From positions 1 through 31,412 of the forward strand of contig JAXDLT010000276.1 of NCBI GenBank assembly GCA_034666465.1: a stretch of 31,412 bases of DNA, read 5' to 3'. The notes beneath the pieces were generated by a model, which saw nothing but the letters and a program-made list of their open reading frames with translations, ran no database searches and was not told the DNA's origin. A program made the position numbers and the translations under genes. This stretch comes from CF-96 sp028287605. GTDB lineage: Bacteria; Chloroflexota; Dormibacteria; Aeolococcales; Aeolococcaceae. Below are positions 23,694 to 31,412 of this stretch, piece after piece. How positions within the stretch are numbered: the stretch's first letter is position 1; every line of letters begins with the position of its first letter.

Positions 23694-24107
23694 CTACCGG
23701 TGCTGGTGCGGGGCGAGCATGCCCAGGCCGGTCTGCCAGACGTTCCGCACCGCGGTCGCACCCGCCTCCATGCCGGCCAGGCCGGCCGTGGCGCCCGCCC
23801 GCATGCCGTTCAGGCCGCCGGTGGCGCCGATCTGCCAGGCGTCCTGCGTGGCGGTCAGGGCCGCCTGCCAGCTGTCCAGGCCGGCGTTGGCGCCGATCTG
23901 TCCACCATCCGGACCGGCCGCGGCGTTCGCGCCCGCCTGCCCGCCGCCGAACACGGGGAGCTGGCCACCCGTGAACGAGGCCCCTACGCCGCTCCCGGTT
24001 GCGTGCGCGGCCAGGCCGGTGTCGGCGCTGGCATTGATCGCCGGGGCGGCGATCGCCAGTGCGCCGGCGACCGCGGCAGCGGCGGTGAAACGGTGTCGTG
24101 TGGACAT
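23694..24107 (-). CDS. exported protein made of 11-residue repeats
   Basis: A 137-residue protein. Residues 1-28 are a signal peptide (AAAAVAGALAIAAPAINASA). After a Gly-rich section, residues 70-135 consist of six tandem 11-residue units ending in Trp or Met: QIGANAGLDSW, QAALTATQDAW, QIGATGGLNGM, RAGATAGLAGM, EAGATAVRNVW and a degenerate last unit. An 11-residue period equals three helical turns, so Trp/Met would line up on one face of a long helix. GGGAG lies ten bases before the ATG. It sits upstream of marR on the same strand but with its own start region; function unknown. Confidence 0.7.
   Translation of the reverse strand: MSTRHRFTAAAAVAGALAIAAPAINASADTGLAAHATGSGVGASFTGGQLPVFGGGQAGANAAAGPDGGQIGANAGLDSWQAALTATQDAWQIGATGGLNGMRAGATAGLAGMEAGATAVRNVWQTGLGMLAPHQHR
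23703..23900 (-). repeat. six tandem 33-base units coding for an 11-residue repeat
   Basis: The units code for residues 70-135 of the exported protein. They have diverged at DNA level but keep the pattern [QRE]-x-[GA]-A-[TN]-x-x-x-x-x-[WM]. The repeat is therefore held at protein level, not a recent DNA expansion. Confidence 0.65.
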
Positions 24108-24325
24108 GTCGTATGCACTCCCTTGGTGGTCGATGGGCCTCCAGGATGGGCCGCCGAGCAGACAGGCGGCACTGGCCGCACGGCCTGCCCCGACCGCTCC
24201 ACGGGACAGTGGCTCGCGCTCCTGCCGGCGTCAGCATGTGAGACGAGCAGCTCGTCGCCGACGTCCGGCGGCCGCCCGGCCCGGGCGGTGCTCGGCGAGG
24301 GTCACCGACCAGCCGGAGATGACAC

Positions 24326-26164
24326 ATGTGCGGCATTACGGGATGGATCTCGTTCGACCGTGACCTGGCCCGCCAGCGCGACGTCCTCGACGCGATGACG
24401 CAGACGATGGCGTGTCGCGGGCCGGACGCGTCCGGCACGTGGGTCGATGGGCCGGCGGCGCTCGGGCATCGGCGGCTGGCGGTCATCGACCTGCAGGGTG
24501 GGACGCAACCGATGTCGGTGCGGACACCGGCGGGCGAGGTCGTGTTGGTCTACAGCGGCGAGGCGTACAACTACGCCGAGCTGCGGGACGAGCTGCGACG
24601 CGCGGGGGAACGGTTCGAGACGTCGAGCGACACGGAGGTCGTGCTGCGCGGGTACGTCCGCTGGGGCGAGGGGGTGGCGGAACGGCTGAACGGCATGTAC
24701 GCGTTCGCCATCTGGGACGGCCGGCTGCGCCGGCTGGTGATGATCCGCGATCGGTTGGGGATCAAGCCGCTGTACGTCCACGCCACCCGCGATGGGGTGC
24801 TGTTCGGGTCCGAGCCCAAGGCGATCTTCGCCAACCCGCTCGCGTCCCGAGCGGTCCACGCCGACGGGCTGCGCGAGATGTTCGCGTTCGTCAAGACGCC
24901 CGGGAACGCGGTGTGGGCGGGGATGCGCGAGATCGAGCCGGGCACCATCGTCACCGTCGACGCCGACGGCATGCGCGAGCGCCGCTACTGGCGGCTCGAG
25001 ACCCGGCCGCACCTGGATGACCGCGACCAGACCGTCGCGCACGTGCGCGCGCTCCTGGATGACATCGTTCGCCGCCAGCTCGTCGCCGACGTGCCCCGCT
25101 GCGTGCTGCTCTCCGGCGGGCTGGACTCCAGCACCATCACCGCCCTGTCCGCCCTGCAGCTGGCCGTGGACGGAGAGCGCGTGCGCACGTTCGCGGTCGA
25201 CTTCGTCGGCCAGACCGAGCACTTCACGCCCGACGCGCTGCGCCCGACCCCCGATGCTCCGTATGTGCACGACGTCGCCAGGTACGTCGGTTCCGAGCAC
25301 GCCGACATCGTGATCGACCACGGCGCGCTCGCCGACCCCGCCGTCCGCCACAGGGTGGTCGTGGCGCGCGACCTGCCCACCGGCCTCGGCGACATGGACG
25401 CCTCGCTGTACCTGCTCTGCAAGGCAATCCGCGAACACTCCACGGTGGCGCTGTCGGGCGAGTCGGCCGACGAGATCTTCGGCGGCTACCGCCAGTTCCA
25501 TGACCCGAGCATCCAGCGCGCCCACGCCTTCCCGTGGATCGCACTCGACGATATGCGCCTCGACGCCGCCGACAGGATCCTCAACCCCGATGTCCGGGGG
25601 AAGCTGGACCTGGCGGGGTACCGGCACGACACCTACTGGCGCGCCGTCGGCGAGATCGACCACCTCCCCTCCGAGGACGACCTCGAATACCGCATGCGGA
25701 TCTCCAGCTACCTGCACCTCACCCGCTTCCTGCGCTACCTGCTCGACCGCAAGGACCGCATGAGCATGGCCGTCGGCCTCGAGGTGCGAGTGCCGTTCTG
25801 CGACCACCGCCTCGTCGAATACGTCTACAACGCGCCGTGGGCGCTCAAGACCTACGACGGCCGTGAGAAGAGCCTGCTCCGCGGCGCCGCCCGCGACGTT
25901 CTGCCCGATTCGGTCATCGAACGCGTCAAGTCCCCCTACCCATCCACCCAGGACTGGCACTATGCCCGCGACCTGCAGCGGCAGTGCCGCGTGCTGCTGG
26001 CACAGCCCGCCCACCGCGTCTTCGAGCTGGTCGACCGGACCTGGCTCGCCGCCGCGGCCGGATACGACCCCGCCGCCATCGCCGTCGCTGACCGCCAGGG
26101 CCTGGAGTGGACGCTCAACCTCGCCACCTGGCTCGACGTCTACCAGCCGCGCCTCGTGGTCTGA
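24326..26164 (+). CDS. asnB: AsnB-type glutamine-hydrolysing asparagine synthetase
   Basis: A 612-residue amidotransferase. Cys2 after the initiator Met (MCGITGW) is the glutaminase nucleophile; RGPDASG, GHRRLAVIDL and a GEAYNY loop complete the Ntn glutaminase domain (about 1-210). The synthetase domain has the pyrophosphate loop LLSGGLDSSTIT (about 261-272), SGESADEIFGGY and the C-terminal VPFCDHRLVEYV. It uses Gln and ATP to amidate Asp, or a different carboxylate in biosynthetic clusters. GGAG lies seven bases before the ATG. It is followed by a ligase (35 bases later) and a reductase that overlaps the ligase, so a dedicated pathway rather than housekeeping is possible. Confidence 0.9.
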   Translation: MCGITGWISFDRDLARQRDVLDAMTQTMACRGPDASGTWVDGPAALGHRRLAVIDLQGGTQPMSVRTPAGEVVLVYSGEAYNYAELRDELRRAGERFETSSDTEVVLRGYVRWGEGVAERLNGMYAFAIWDGRLRRLVMIRDRLGIKPLYVHATRDGVLFGSEPKAIFANPLASRAVHADGLREMFAFVKTPGNAVWAGMREIEPGTIVTVDADGMRERRYWRLETRPHLDDRDQTVAHVRALLDDIVRRQLVADVPRCVLLSGGLDSSTITALSALQLAVDGERVRTFAVDFVGQTEHFTPDALRPTPDAPYVHDVARYVGSEHADIVIDHGALADPAVRHRVVVARDLPTGLGDMDASLYLLCKAIREHSTVALSGESADEIFGGYRQFHDPSIQRAHAFPWIALDDMRLDAADRILNPDVRGKLDLAGYRHDTYWRAVGEIDHLPSEDDLEYRMRISSYLHLTRFLRYLLDRKDRMSMAVGLEVRVPFCDHRLVEYVYNAPWALKTYDGREKSLLRGAARDVLPDSVIERVKSPYPSTQDWHYARDLQRQCRVLLAQPAHRVFELVDRTWLAAAAGYDPAAIAVADRQGLEWTLNLATWLDVYQPRLVV

Positions 26165-26199
26165 GGCGTCGGTCCGGCGCGGGCGCCACGGGCCAACGG

Positions 26200-27732
26200 A
26201 TGAACGAAGCGACATCGCACGCAGACGGTGAACAGGTCGCCGCGCTCCTGGATCGCGGCGAGGGAGGGCGCTATGCGCTCGTCGCTCCAGAGGATCGGCA
26301 GCCCCTGACGTACGCGCAGCTCGCGAGCCGCGTGCGGACGCTGGCGGGCCTACTCGCCGCGGCCGGTGTCCGGCGTGGCGACCGGGTCGCCCTGGTCTTG
26401 CCCAACGGACCGGAGTTCGTACAGATCCTGCTCGCGATCGCCGCCGTCGGAGCGGCGGCGGCGCCGCTCAACCCCGCATACACCCGGAACGAGATCGCCT
26501 TCCATCTCGGTGATGTCGAGCCGAGGCTTCTGCTGCTCCCGGCCGGTGAGCTCGCGGCCGCTCGTGTCGCCGCTGGACCAGGCACGGCGATCGTCGACCT
26601 CGTGATGCACGGGGCTGACCTGCCCGATCTCGTCGTCGACGGGGAGGAGGTCAGACGTGGGGTGGCCTTCGAGGCGGGTGGGCCGGATGACATCGGGCTG
26701 CTCCTGCACACGAGCGGAACGACGGACCGTCCGAAACAGGTTCCGCTTCTCCAGCGGAACCTGATGGCCTCGTCACGTACGATCGCCGGGCACTACATGC
26801 TCGGGAAGGAGGATGTCTCCTTCTGCGCCATGCCCCTCTTCCACGTGCACGGTCTCATCGCCTCCGTCTTCTCCGCCCTGGTCGCCGGCGGGACCGTCGT
26901 CCTGCCGCGTCGCTTCAGCCCCCGTCGTTTCTGGCAGCAGGCGCGGAACCACGGCGTCACCTGGCTCTCGGCCGACCCCACACTCCACCAGATGATCCTC
27001 GAGAAGGTCGACGAGGAGGGCGCGCCGAAGACGCTGCGCTTCGTCCGGTCGTGCAGCTCGGCGCTCTCGCCGGCCCTCAGGGAGCGGAGCGAGCAGGTCT
27101 ACGGGGCGCCGATGGTGGAGGCCTACGGCATGACCGAAGCCAGCCACCAGGTGGCGTCGAACCCGCTACCCCCCGCCCGGCGCGTGCCCGGGTCGGTCGG
27201 TGTGGCAACCGGCACCGAGGTCCGAGTGGTCGACCGGCAGCGTCGTCTCCTGCCGGACGGCAGCGCGGGTGAGGTGGTGATTCGCGGTCCCGGCCTGACG
27301 CCGGGGTATCGGAACAACCCGCAGGCGAACGCCGAGGCGTTCTTCGACGGCTGGTTCCGCACCGGAGACCTCGGTGTGCTGGAGGGCGGCCATCTCCGGC
27401 TGGAGGGTCGTCTGAAGGAGATGATCCTCCGCGGCGGCGAGAACATCTCACCCGCAGAGATCGAGGACGTCCTGCGCGCCCACCCCGCCGTCGCTGACGC
27501 GGTGTGCTTCGGGGTCGAGGACGAGAGGTACGGGGAGGAGGTGGCGGCGGCGGTGGTTCTCCGCGGGATGGTGGACGTGGGGCTTCTGAAGGCACACTGC
27601 CGCGAACGGCTGGCCGCGTTCAAGGTACCCAAGACCATCCACATCCTGCCCAGCATCCCCCGGACGCCCACCGGCAAGCTCCAGCGACGGCGCATCGCAG
27701 CGTTCATCGCGAAACGAGAGCAGGCTCGGTGA
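26200..27732 (+). CDS. adenylate-forming acyl-CoA ligase, oxalyl-CoA-synthetase-like
   Basis: A 510-residue member of the ANL (AMP-binding) family. The P-loop is HTSGTTDRPKQ near residue 170, with Asp and Gln where Gly is usual. Next come MPLFHVHGLIASVFSAL, RFVRSCSSALSP, EAYGMTEASHQVASNPLP, GWFRTGDLG, LKEMILRGGENISP and the C-terminal catalytic-Lys region TGKLQRR. The blocks MTEASHQ..SNPLP and RSCSSAL resemble plant/yeast oxalyl-CoA synthetase (AAE3/Pcs60), so a small dicarboxylate such as oxalate is the best substrate guess. ATG 26200 has no strong ribosome site. Its stop overlaps the next start (GTGA). Confidence 0.85.
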   Translation: MNEATSHADGEQVAALLDRGEGGRYALVAPEDRQPLTYAQLASRVRTLAGLLAAAGVRRGDRVALVLPNGPEFVQILLAIAAVGAAAAPLNPAYTRNEIAFHLGDVEPRLLLLPAGELAAARVAAGPGTAIVDLVMHGADLPDLVVDGEEVRRGVAFEAGGPDDIGLLLHTSGTTDRPKQVPLLQRNLMASSRTIAGHYMLGKEDVSFCAMPLFHVHGLIASVFSALVAGGTVVLPRRFSPRRFWQQARNHGVTWLSADPTLHQMILEKVDEEGAPKTLRFVRSCSSALSPALRERSEQVYGAPMVEAYGMTEASHQVASNPLPPARRVPGSVGVATGTEVRVVDRQRRLLPDGSAGEVVIRGPGLTPGYRNNPQANAEAFFDGWFRTGDLGVLEGGHLRLEGRLKEMILRGGENISPAEIEDVLRAHPAVADAVCFGVEDERYGEEVAAAVVLRGMVDVGLLKAHCRERLAAFKVPKTIHILPSIPRTPTGKLQRRRIAAFIAKREQAR

Positions 27733-28712
27733 GGTTCGCCGTCGTCGGCGCCGGCGCGATCGGCGCGTACGTCGGAGCCGCGCTCGCCCGTGGCGGTGCG
27801 GACATCACCCTGATCGCGCGGGGTGCCCACCTGCAGGCGATGCAGGAGCGCGGCGTGCGCGTGCTCTCCCCACAGGGCGACTTCACCGCCCACCCCGATG
27901 TGACCGGCGAGATCGAGGCGGTCTCGGGTGCCGACGTCGTCCTTGTGGGGCTCAAGGCCTACAGCCTGCCGGAGCTTGCTCCTCGCCTCGGCGCACTGCT
28001 CGCCCCGGGGGCCGCGACCATCTGGGCGCAGAACGGCGTTCCCTGGTGGTACTTCCGATCCCATCCAGGACCGCTGGAGGACACCGTGCTGGAGAGCGTC
28101 GACCCGGGTGGGGTGATCGGCCGCTCCATCCCCGCGGGGAGCGCCATCGGGTGCGTCGTCTACTGCTCCACCGAGATCGTCGAGCCGGGCGTCGTTCGCC
28201 ACATCGACGGGTCCCGCCTCATCATCGGCGAGCTCGACGGCAGGCTCGGCGAGCGATGCAGGCAGATCTCCGATGCCCTGGCAGCAGGAGGCATCAGGGC
28301 GCCGGTCGAGCAGCGGCTGCGCGAGCAGATCTGGCTCAAGCTCGCCGGCAATGTCGCGTTCAACCCGATCACCGCGCTCACCCGGGCGACGCTGGGCGAG
28401 CTCGGTACGCTGCCGGACATGGTGGACGTCCTCCGAGCGGTCCTCGCCGAGTGCGCCGCTGTCGCGGAGGGACTCGGAATCGAGCTCCCCGTCTCGCTGG
28501 AACGCCGACTCCAGGCTGGGCTCGCAGTCGGCGACCACAGGACGTCGATGCTGCAGGACCTCGAGGCGGGCAAGCCCCTCGAGCTCGACTGCATGACCGG
28601 AGCGGTCATCGAGCTGGCCGGCAAACTCGGCGTCGGCGTTCCGCACACTCGCACCGTGCACGCCTGCGTGAAGCTCCTCGACCACCTGCGACGCCCCGCC
28701 GCGAATCGCTGA
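27729..28712 (+). CDS. ketopantoate reductase (PanE/ApbA)-family dehydrogenase
   Basis: A 327-residue NADPH-dependent 2-ketoacid reductase. The Rossmann start is FAVVGAGAIGAYVGAALARGG (GxGxxG at 7-12). IWLKLAGNVAFNPITALT carries the probable catalytic Lys, and SMLQDLEAGKPLELDCMTG carries the acid-base Glu region of PanE. PanE reduces 2-dehydropantoate for coenzyme A synthesis, but many paralogues act on other ketoacids. It starts at GTG 27729 and overlaps the ligase stop by four bases (GTGA), so translation is coupled and a shared pathway is likely. Confidence 0.88.
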   Translation: MRFAVVGAGAIGAYVGAALARGGADITLIARGAHLQAMQERGVRVLSPQGDFTAHPDVTGEIEAVSGADVVLVGLKAYSLPELAPRLGALLAPGAATIWAQNGVPWWYFRSHPGPLEDTVLESVDPGGVIGRSIPAGSAIGCVVYCSTEIVEPGVVRHIDGSRLIIGELDGRLGERCRQISDALAAGGIRAPVEQRLREQIWLKLAGNVAFNPITALTRATLGELGTLPDMVDVLRAVLAECAAVAEGLGIELPVSLERRLQAGLAVGDHRTSMLQDLEAGKPLELDCMTGAVIELAGKLGVGVPHTRTVHACVKLLDHLRRPAANR

Positions 28713-28721
28713 TCGCCAGCC

Positions 28722-28970
28722 TCAGCGTGGTCCTGTCCGGGTTGGGATCGCAGCCTGGAGCGTGGCCCGAACCTCGGCGACGATCGAGGGGTCGACAGGC
28801 AGGACGTCACTGCCCTCCTGGCGCTCCAACCCCACCAGCAGAGCCTCGACCATCTCACGGCCGTCGCGCGTCCGCATCGCCTGGCGCGGAGTCCTGCCGC
28901 CCAGCGCCGGCAGGCTGCTGTCGATCCAGGACCGGTAGTGCCCCCGGCGGCGGTCGACCGACGTCAGCGC
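28722..28970 (-). pseudogene. C-terminal gene remnant with LPALGGRTPRQA motif
   Basis: The minus strand carries about 80 codons ending in TGA at 28722, with HYRSWIDSSLPALGGRTP, then RQAMRTRDGREMVEALLVGLE. This motif is typical of the C-terminal part of larger proteins (toxin-binding DUF2384-like or SEC-C-type tails have similar wording). No start codon or N-terminal part exists upstream before a stop codon inside the next gene; the first in-frame ATG lies in the middle of the motif. It therefore looks like a decayed or truncated gene end. The family assignment is uncertain. Confidence 0.45.
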
Positions 28971-28980
28971 CCCGACCCCG

Positions 28981-30159
28981 TCAGCAGTGGGTGACGGACA
29001 GGGTGAAGCTGATCGGCTGCGAGCCGTTGTTCTTCACCTTCACCTTGTCGCTGCTGTCCAGGGGGAGGTTGAGGGTCAGGCTCGAGGAGCCGCTCGAGCC
29101 GCTCGTCTGACCCACAACGGTCAGGGAGCTGTTGTAGACGATGAGGTCGACGGCGGTCAGCGGAGTCCAGCTGACCGTCGCCGTGAACGGCCCCGCCGCC
29201 GTGGGATGGATGAACTCGCTGGTCGACGCGTTCGCGCCGGTCGACCCGGTGAAGGTCTGCGTCGTCTGCGTCGCGCAGGCGGACCCTGTCGAGGTGGTGC
29301 TCGTCGTTGTCGAGGTGCTCGTGCTGGTCGACGAGGAGGAGGTCGTGGTGGTGGTGGTGGTCGTCGTGGTCGTGGTGCCGGTCGTGGTCGAGCCGCTGGA
29401 CGTCGTGCTCGAGGTCGTGGTGGAGGTGCAGCTCCAGGGGTACGGCTGGCAGGCCGAGGCCTCGCTGCTCTCCGGCAGGTACCGGCAGTGGGAGCTGGGA
29501 GAGCCGGTGCTGTGGTCGTCAGCGTCCGAGTCCCCGTCGCACTGGCTGGCACCGTTGTAGCCGGGGGGCGCCAGTCCGAAGTTGTGCGTCACGATGGGGT
29601 CCGCCGGAGTGCCCGCATACGAGGTCAGGCCGGAGTGGCGCGAGGCGATGGGGTAGGTGACGGACGTGTTGTCCGGATAGACGTTGAGCACCGTCCCCTT
29701 CACGACCCCGGCCGCATCGATGGTCACCGTACCCTTCTGGGAGCGGCAGGCGCTCCCTCCGTTGCAGGGCGCATAGCCCTCCGGGTTCGACGCGTTGCCC
29801 GGCGGTGTCACCGTCTCCAGGAAGGTGTACGTCCCCGGATACGGCACGGCGAGGAACCGGGCGCAGCCGGTGGTGAAGGTCGCGCAGTTCCCCTGCTGGA
29901 GGGCACACGTCCCGGAGGCGACCCTCTGCGCCGCGTGAACCGGCGTCGTGGCGGTGATGCTCGCTCCGGCACCGCCGGTGAGCACGTACTGCGCGGTGCC
30001 CAGCGCCTCCTGGCAGGAATCCATGGTCTGGATGGTGACGCTCGTGCTCGGGCCGCTCGCGGCCGCCGCACCCATGCCGCTCAGGAGCAGCGCCAGGCTG
30101 CATGCGGCAAGCGCCGAGACGGAGGCGACCATCTGCAGTACGCGGCGGCGTGTCGTCAT
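28981..30159 (-). CDS. exported protein with Thr-rich stalk and C-terminal beta-sandwich
   Basis: A 392-residue exported protein. ATG 30159 follows GGAGG by six bases. Residues 1-35 are a signal peptide with a hydrophobic core and an AAAA cleavage region. The N-terminal domain (about 36-235) is Cys-rich, with a prealbumin/SpaA-like stretch (YPGTYTFLETVTPPGN). Residues about 245-300 are almost only Thr and Ser, a stalk likely to be glycosylated. The last about 90 residues look like a PPC-type pre-peptidase beta-sandwich (TATVSWTPLTAVDLIVYNSS, then SQPISFTLSVTHC). No enzyme motif was found; binding or surface attachment is the best guess. Confidence 0.75.
   Translation of the reverse strand: MTTRRRVLQMVASVSALAACSLALLLSGMGAAAASGPSTSVTIQTMDSCQEALGTAQYVLTGGAGASITATTPVHAAQRVASGTCALQQGNCATFTTGCARFLAVPYPGTYTFLETVTPPGNASNPEGYAPCNGGSACRSQKGTVTIDAAGVVKGTVLNVYPDNTSVTYPIASRHSGLTSYAGTPADPIVTHNFGLAPPGYNGASQCDGDSDADDHSTGSPSSHCRYLPESSEASACQPYPWSCTSTTTSSTTSSGSTTTGTTTTTTTTTTTTSSSSTSTSTSTTTSTTSTGSACATQTTQTFTGSTGANASTSEFIHPTAAGPFTATVSWTPLTAVDLIVYNSSLTVVGQTSGSSGSSSLTLNLPLDSSDKVKVKNNGSQPISFTLSVTHC
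29287..29429 (-). repeat. low-complexity Thr/Ser codon tract
   Basis: Repeated ACC/ACG/AGC codons (seen on the plus strand as GTGGTGGTGGTCGTCGTGG) encode the Thr-rich stalk of the exported protein, with a run of about 12 Thr. The mixed codons make slippage less likely than in a pure repeat. Confidence 0.8.
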
Positions 30160-30469
30160 CGTCGTCCTCCCGTTCCCGCCGGTACACCCCACACCCCTGC
30201 GGTCTCGTGGGACTCGGATATACAGACACAACGGCGGGTGGAGGGAAAACCTGTGATGCCCGCCCGATCGGTGCCCTGCCCGCACCGGCACCGGCACCGA
30301 CACGATCTCCACCGACCGGGGATGTCGTGAAGCACGGTGATTCTCGGCCGCCGCGCGCCCTGGAGCTGACCGGACGGACAGCGAATGCCGGTCCGTGGGC
30401 CGCTCCGAGGCGCCCGGATTGCCGGCACGCTGTATGGGAAACCCCCAACGACGTCATCGGAGGCTTCGC
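30160..30469. other. 310-base region between divergent exported-protein genes
   Basis: No gene is supported here. On the minus strand TGTATATC (around 30214-30222) is AT-rich and could be a -10 region for the Thr-rich protein, but no -35 was found. Near 30284-30302 CACCGG occurs three times in tandem. The ribosome site of the plus-strand gene (GGAGG) lies at the right end. Confidence 0.35.
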
Positions 30470-31102
30470 ATGCGTCACAGGATCACCGCTCATGTTCGCG
30501 GCAATGTCGTGGGCTACATCGCGCTCTGCGCTGCGTTCGCCGGAACGTCCTACGCCGTGGTGGGCCTCGAGCCGGGGAGCGTTCGAACGACCGCGTTGGA
30601 GAACGCTTCGGTCCTCCGCCTCCAGCTTGCCGCCCAACCCGTCGGCGGTACGAACGCCGGCAACGGCACGGCGGGCCTGACGGATCCGGCCGGGGCTGTC
30701 GGGAGCGGCACCATCGGCGCCAGCGCGCGTCTCACGTCGTCGCTCGTGGCGACGAAGGGCGGCTCCACCGACATCCCGCTCACCGATAACAGCTGGACGC
30801 AGGCCGCCGACGAGCTCGAGCTCCTCGCGGGGACCGTCGCGATCAGCATCCCCACGAGCTGCACGGGTGCGTTCGGGAATGCACTGACCCTGTCGGTTGA
30901 CGGAGCCCCGACGACGTTCGCGGTTGCTCCCGTCCCGCCCACCTCGGGCACCGTCACGATGCCGTTCGTGATCGGCACGCTCAGCGAGCCGGGCCGGGAT
31001 ACCCAGCACAAGCTGACCGCGAAGTTCGGCAACTCCTGCTCGAAGGACGGTGAGAACTACACCGTCAAGGACCTGAGGGTCGACGTTCTGAGGTTCCGCT
31101 GA
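30470..31102 (+). CDS. exported protein of unknown function
   Basis: A 210-residue protein starting at ATG 30470 with GGAGG seven bases upstream. The N-terminus RGNVVGYIALCAAFAGTSYA is the hydrophobic leader typical of a large group of actinobacterial exported proteins (NVxxxxALxxALGGTAYA type). The mature part is Ala/Thr/Gly-rich without low-complexity runs, has two Cys (ISIPTSCTG and FGNSCSKDG), and probably folds as a beta-rich domain. No family or active site is recognised. It may be a surface or matrix protein. Confidence 0.7.
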   Translation: MRHRITAHVRGNVVGYIALCAAFAGTSYAVVGLEPGSVRTTALENASVLRLQLAAQPVGGTNAGNGTAGLTDPAGAVGSGTIGASARLTSSLVATKGGSTDIPLTDNSWTQAADELELLAGTVAISIPTSCTGAFGNALTLSVDGAPTTFAVAPVPPTSGTVTMPFVIGTLSEPGRDTQHKLTAKFGNSCSKDGENYTVKDLRVDVLRFR

Positions 31103-31195
31103 CGACCGACGGAGGAGGCCGCAACCGGATGCGTGCTCTCCGCGCGGGGACCGACGGGAACCTGTCCTTGGCGCGGCTGAGACCAGACCGTACCG

Positions 31196-31270
31196 TGGCT
31201 GACCATCCTGTCTGAGCGCGGGCCCGAGGCGCTGACCATCGCGGCGCTGTGCGATCGGCTCGGGGTGAGC
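31196..31270 (+). pseudogene. remnant of a TetR-family DNA-binding domain
   Basis: In one plus-strand frame the sequence reads WLTILSERGPEALTIAALCD followed by RLGVS, the helix-turn-helix of a TetR regulator. A stop codon lies just upstream (near 31170), the frame has no start codon, and after RLGVS the expected YHHF segment is missing. Only about 25 residues are recognisable. It lies just before the partial gene at 31339. Confidence 0.5.
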
Positions 31271-31338
31271 GGGTATGGTATGCCCAGAGGGGGAGGCTGC
31301 CGGAAGGCCGATCGACCACTCGGCGGAGGAGACGACGG

Positions 31339-31412
31339 ATGCATCGCGATCACTGGTTGCGCCAGATCGAGCGCCTAGACCCGGGGCGCGACTTCGCGGA
31401 GATCTACCGGAT
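31339..31412 (+). CDS. start of a probable MpaB/DUF2236-type oxygenase gene
   Basis: Only 24 codons are visible before the right edge. The ATG has GGCGGAGGAGA upstream, a strong ribosome site. The beginning, HWLRQIERLDPGRDFAEIYR, resembles the N-terminus of the MpaB/DUF2236 oxygenase family (WLRRIxxLDPxxD...). The stretch is too short for certainty. Confidence 0.42.
   Translation, partial: MHRDHWLRQIERLDPGRDFAEIYR

Noticed and set aside
24302..26215. 637-codon open frame antisense to asnB
   Set aside because: It is a high-GC shadow: asnB is a full, well-conserved protein, and the antisense product has low complexity and no recognisable domain.
28987..30330. 447-codon plus-strand frame opposite the Thr-rich exported protein
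   Set aside because: It is the Gly/Arg/Ala-rich complement of the Thr/Ser codon tract and has no export signal or domain.

Overview
The window is about 70% GC throughout, densely coded on both strands, with many GTG starts, 4-base ATGA/GTGA overlaps and promoters that place the transcription start at or almost on the start codon. An F420-type (DDN-like) reductase domain, a DsbA-like reductase resembling the mycothiol-linked Rv2466c family, a xylose-type sugar ABC transporter and many exported actinobacterial-style proteins suggest a soil bacterium of the Actinomycetota or a neighbouring high-GC phylum such as Chloroflexota/Dormibacterota. The sequence alone does not decide which. No rRNA, tRNA, CRISPR array, transposase or prophage gene was recognised.

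Layout. 1-5542: the start of an exported S53 (sedolisin) protease, a small membrane protein, a MacB-type permease, an SMP-30/gluconolactonase-like protein and an exported CocE/S15-type hydrolase; the last two are translationally coupled. 5687-7848: a ribbon-helix-helix regulator followed by a PHB-depolymerase-type esterase fused in frame to a deazaflavin-dependent reductase; a long nested inverted repeat covers the regulator's start codon. 8234-11804: a short leader ORF overlapping an exported DUF4214 protein with a good terminator, a DsbA-like reductase, a TPR protein, and a surface protein interrupted by a frameshift. 11876-15189: a thioredoxin-reductase-like flavoprotein without redox cysteines coupled to an LUD-domain protein, a small membrane protein, and a MazF-type toxin-antitoxin pair with a palindromic operator.

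15190-20263: an unknown exported protein, a small monooxygenase-fold protein, and a four-gene minus-strand operon for a xylose-type ABC importer (binding lipoprotein, ATPase, permease) followed by an S51/PepE-like hydrolase. 20504-24107: a membrane-anchored hypothetical protein, a DHA2 drug-efflux transporter and its MarR repressor with three matching operator copies, and an exported protein built of 11-residue repeats. 24326-28712: a tight three-gene plus-strand cluster of AsnB-type amidotransferase, oxalyl-CoA-synthetase-like ligase and ketopantoate-reductase-like dehydrogenase. 28713-31412: a gene remnant, a Thr-rich exported protein, another exported protein, a TetR DNA-binding-domain remnant and the first codons of a probable MpaB/DUF2236 oxygenase.

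The clearest new-looking items are the esterase-reductase fusion with its nested operator, the MarR regulon with consensus CGTTG-N7-CAACG, the 11-residue repeat protein beside it, and the AsnB-ligase-reductase cluster. None is proven to be a new system; each is a hypothesis that homology searches can test.
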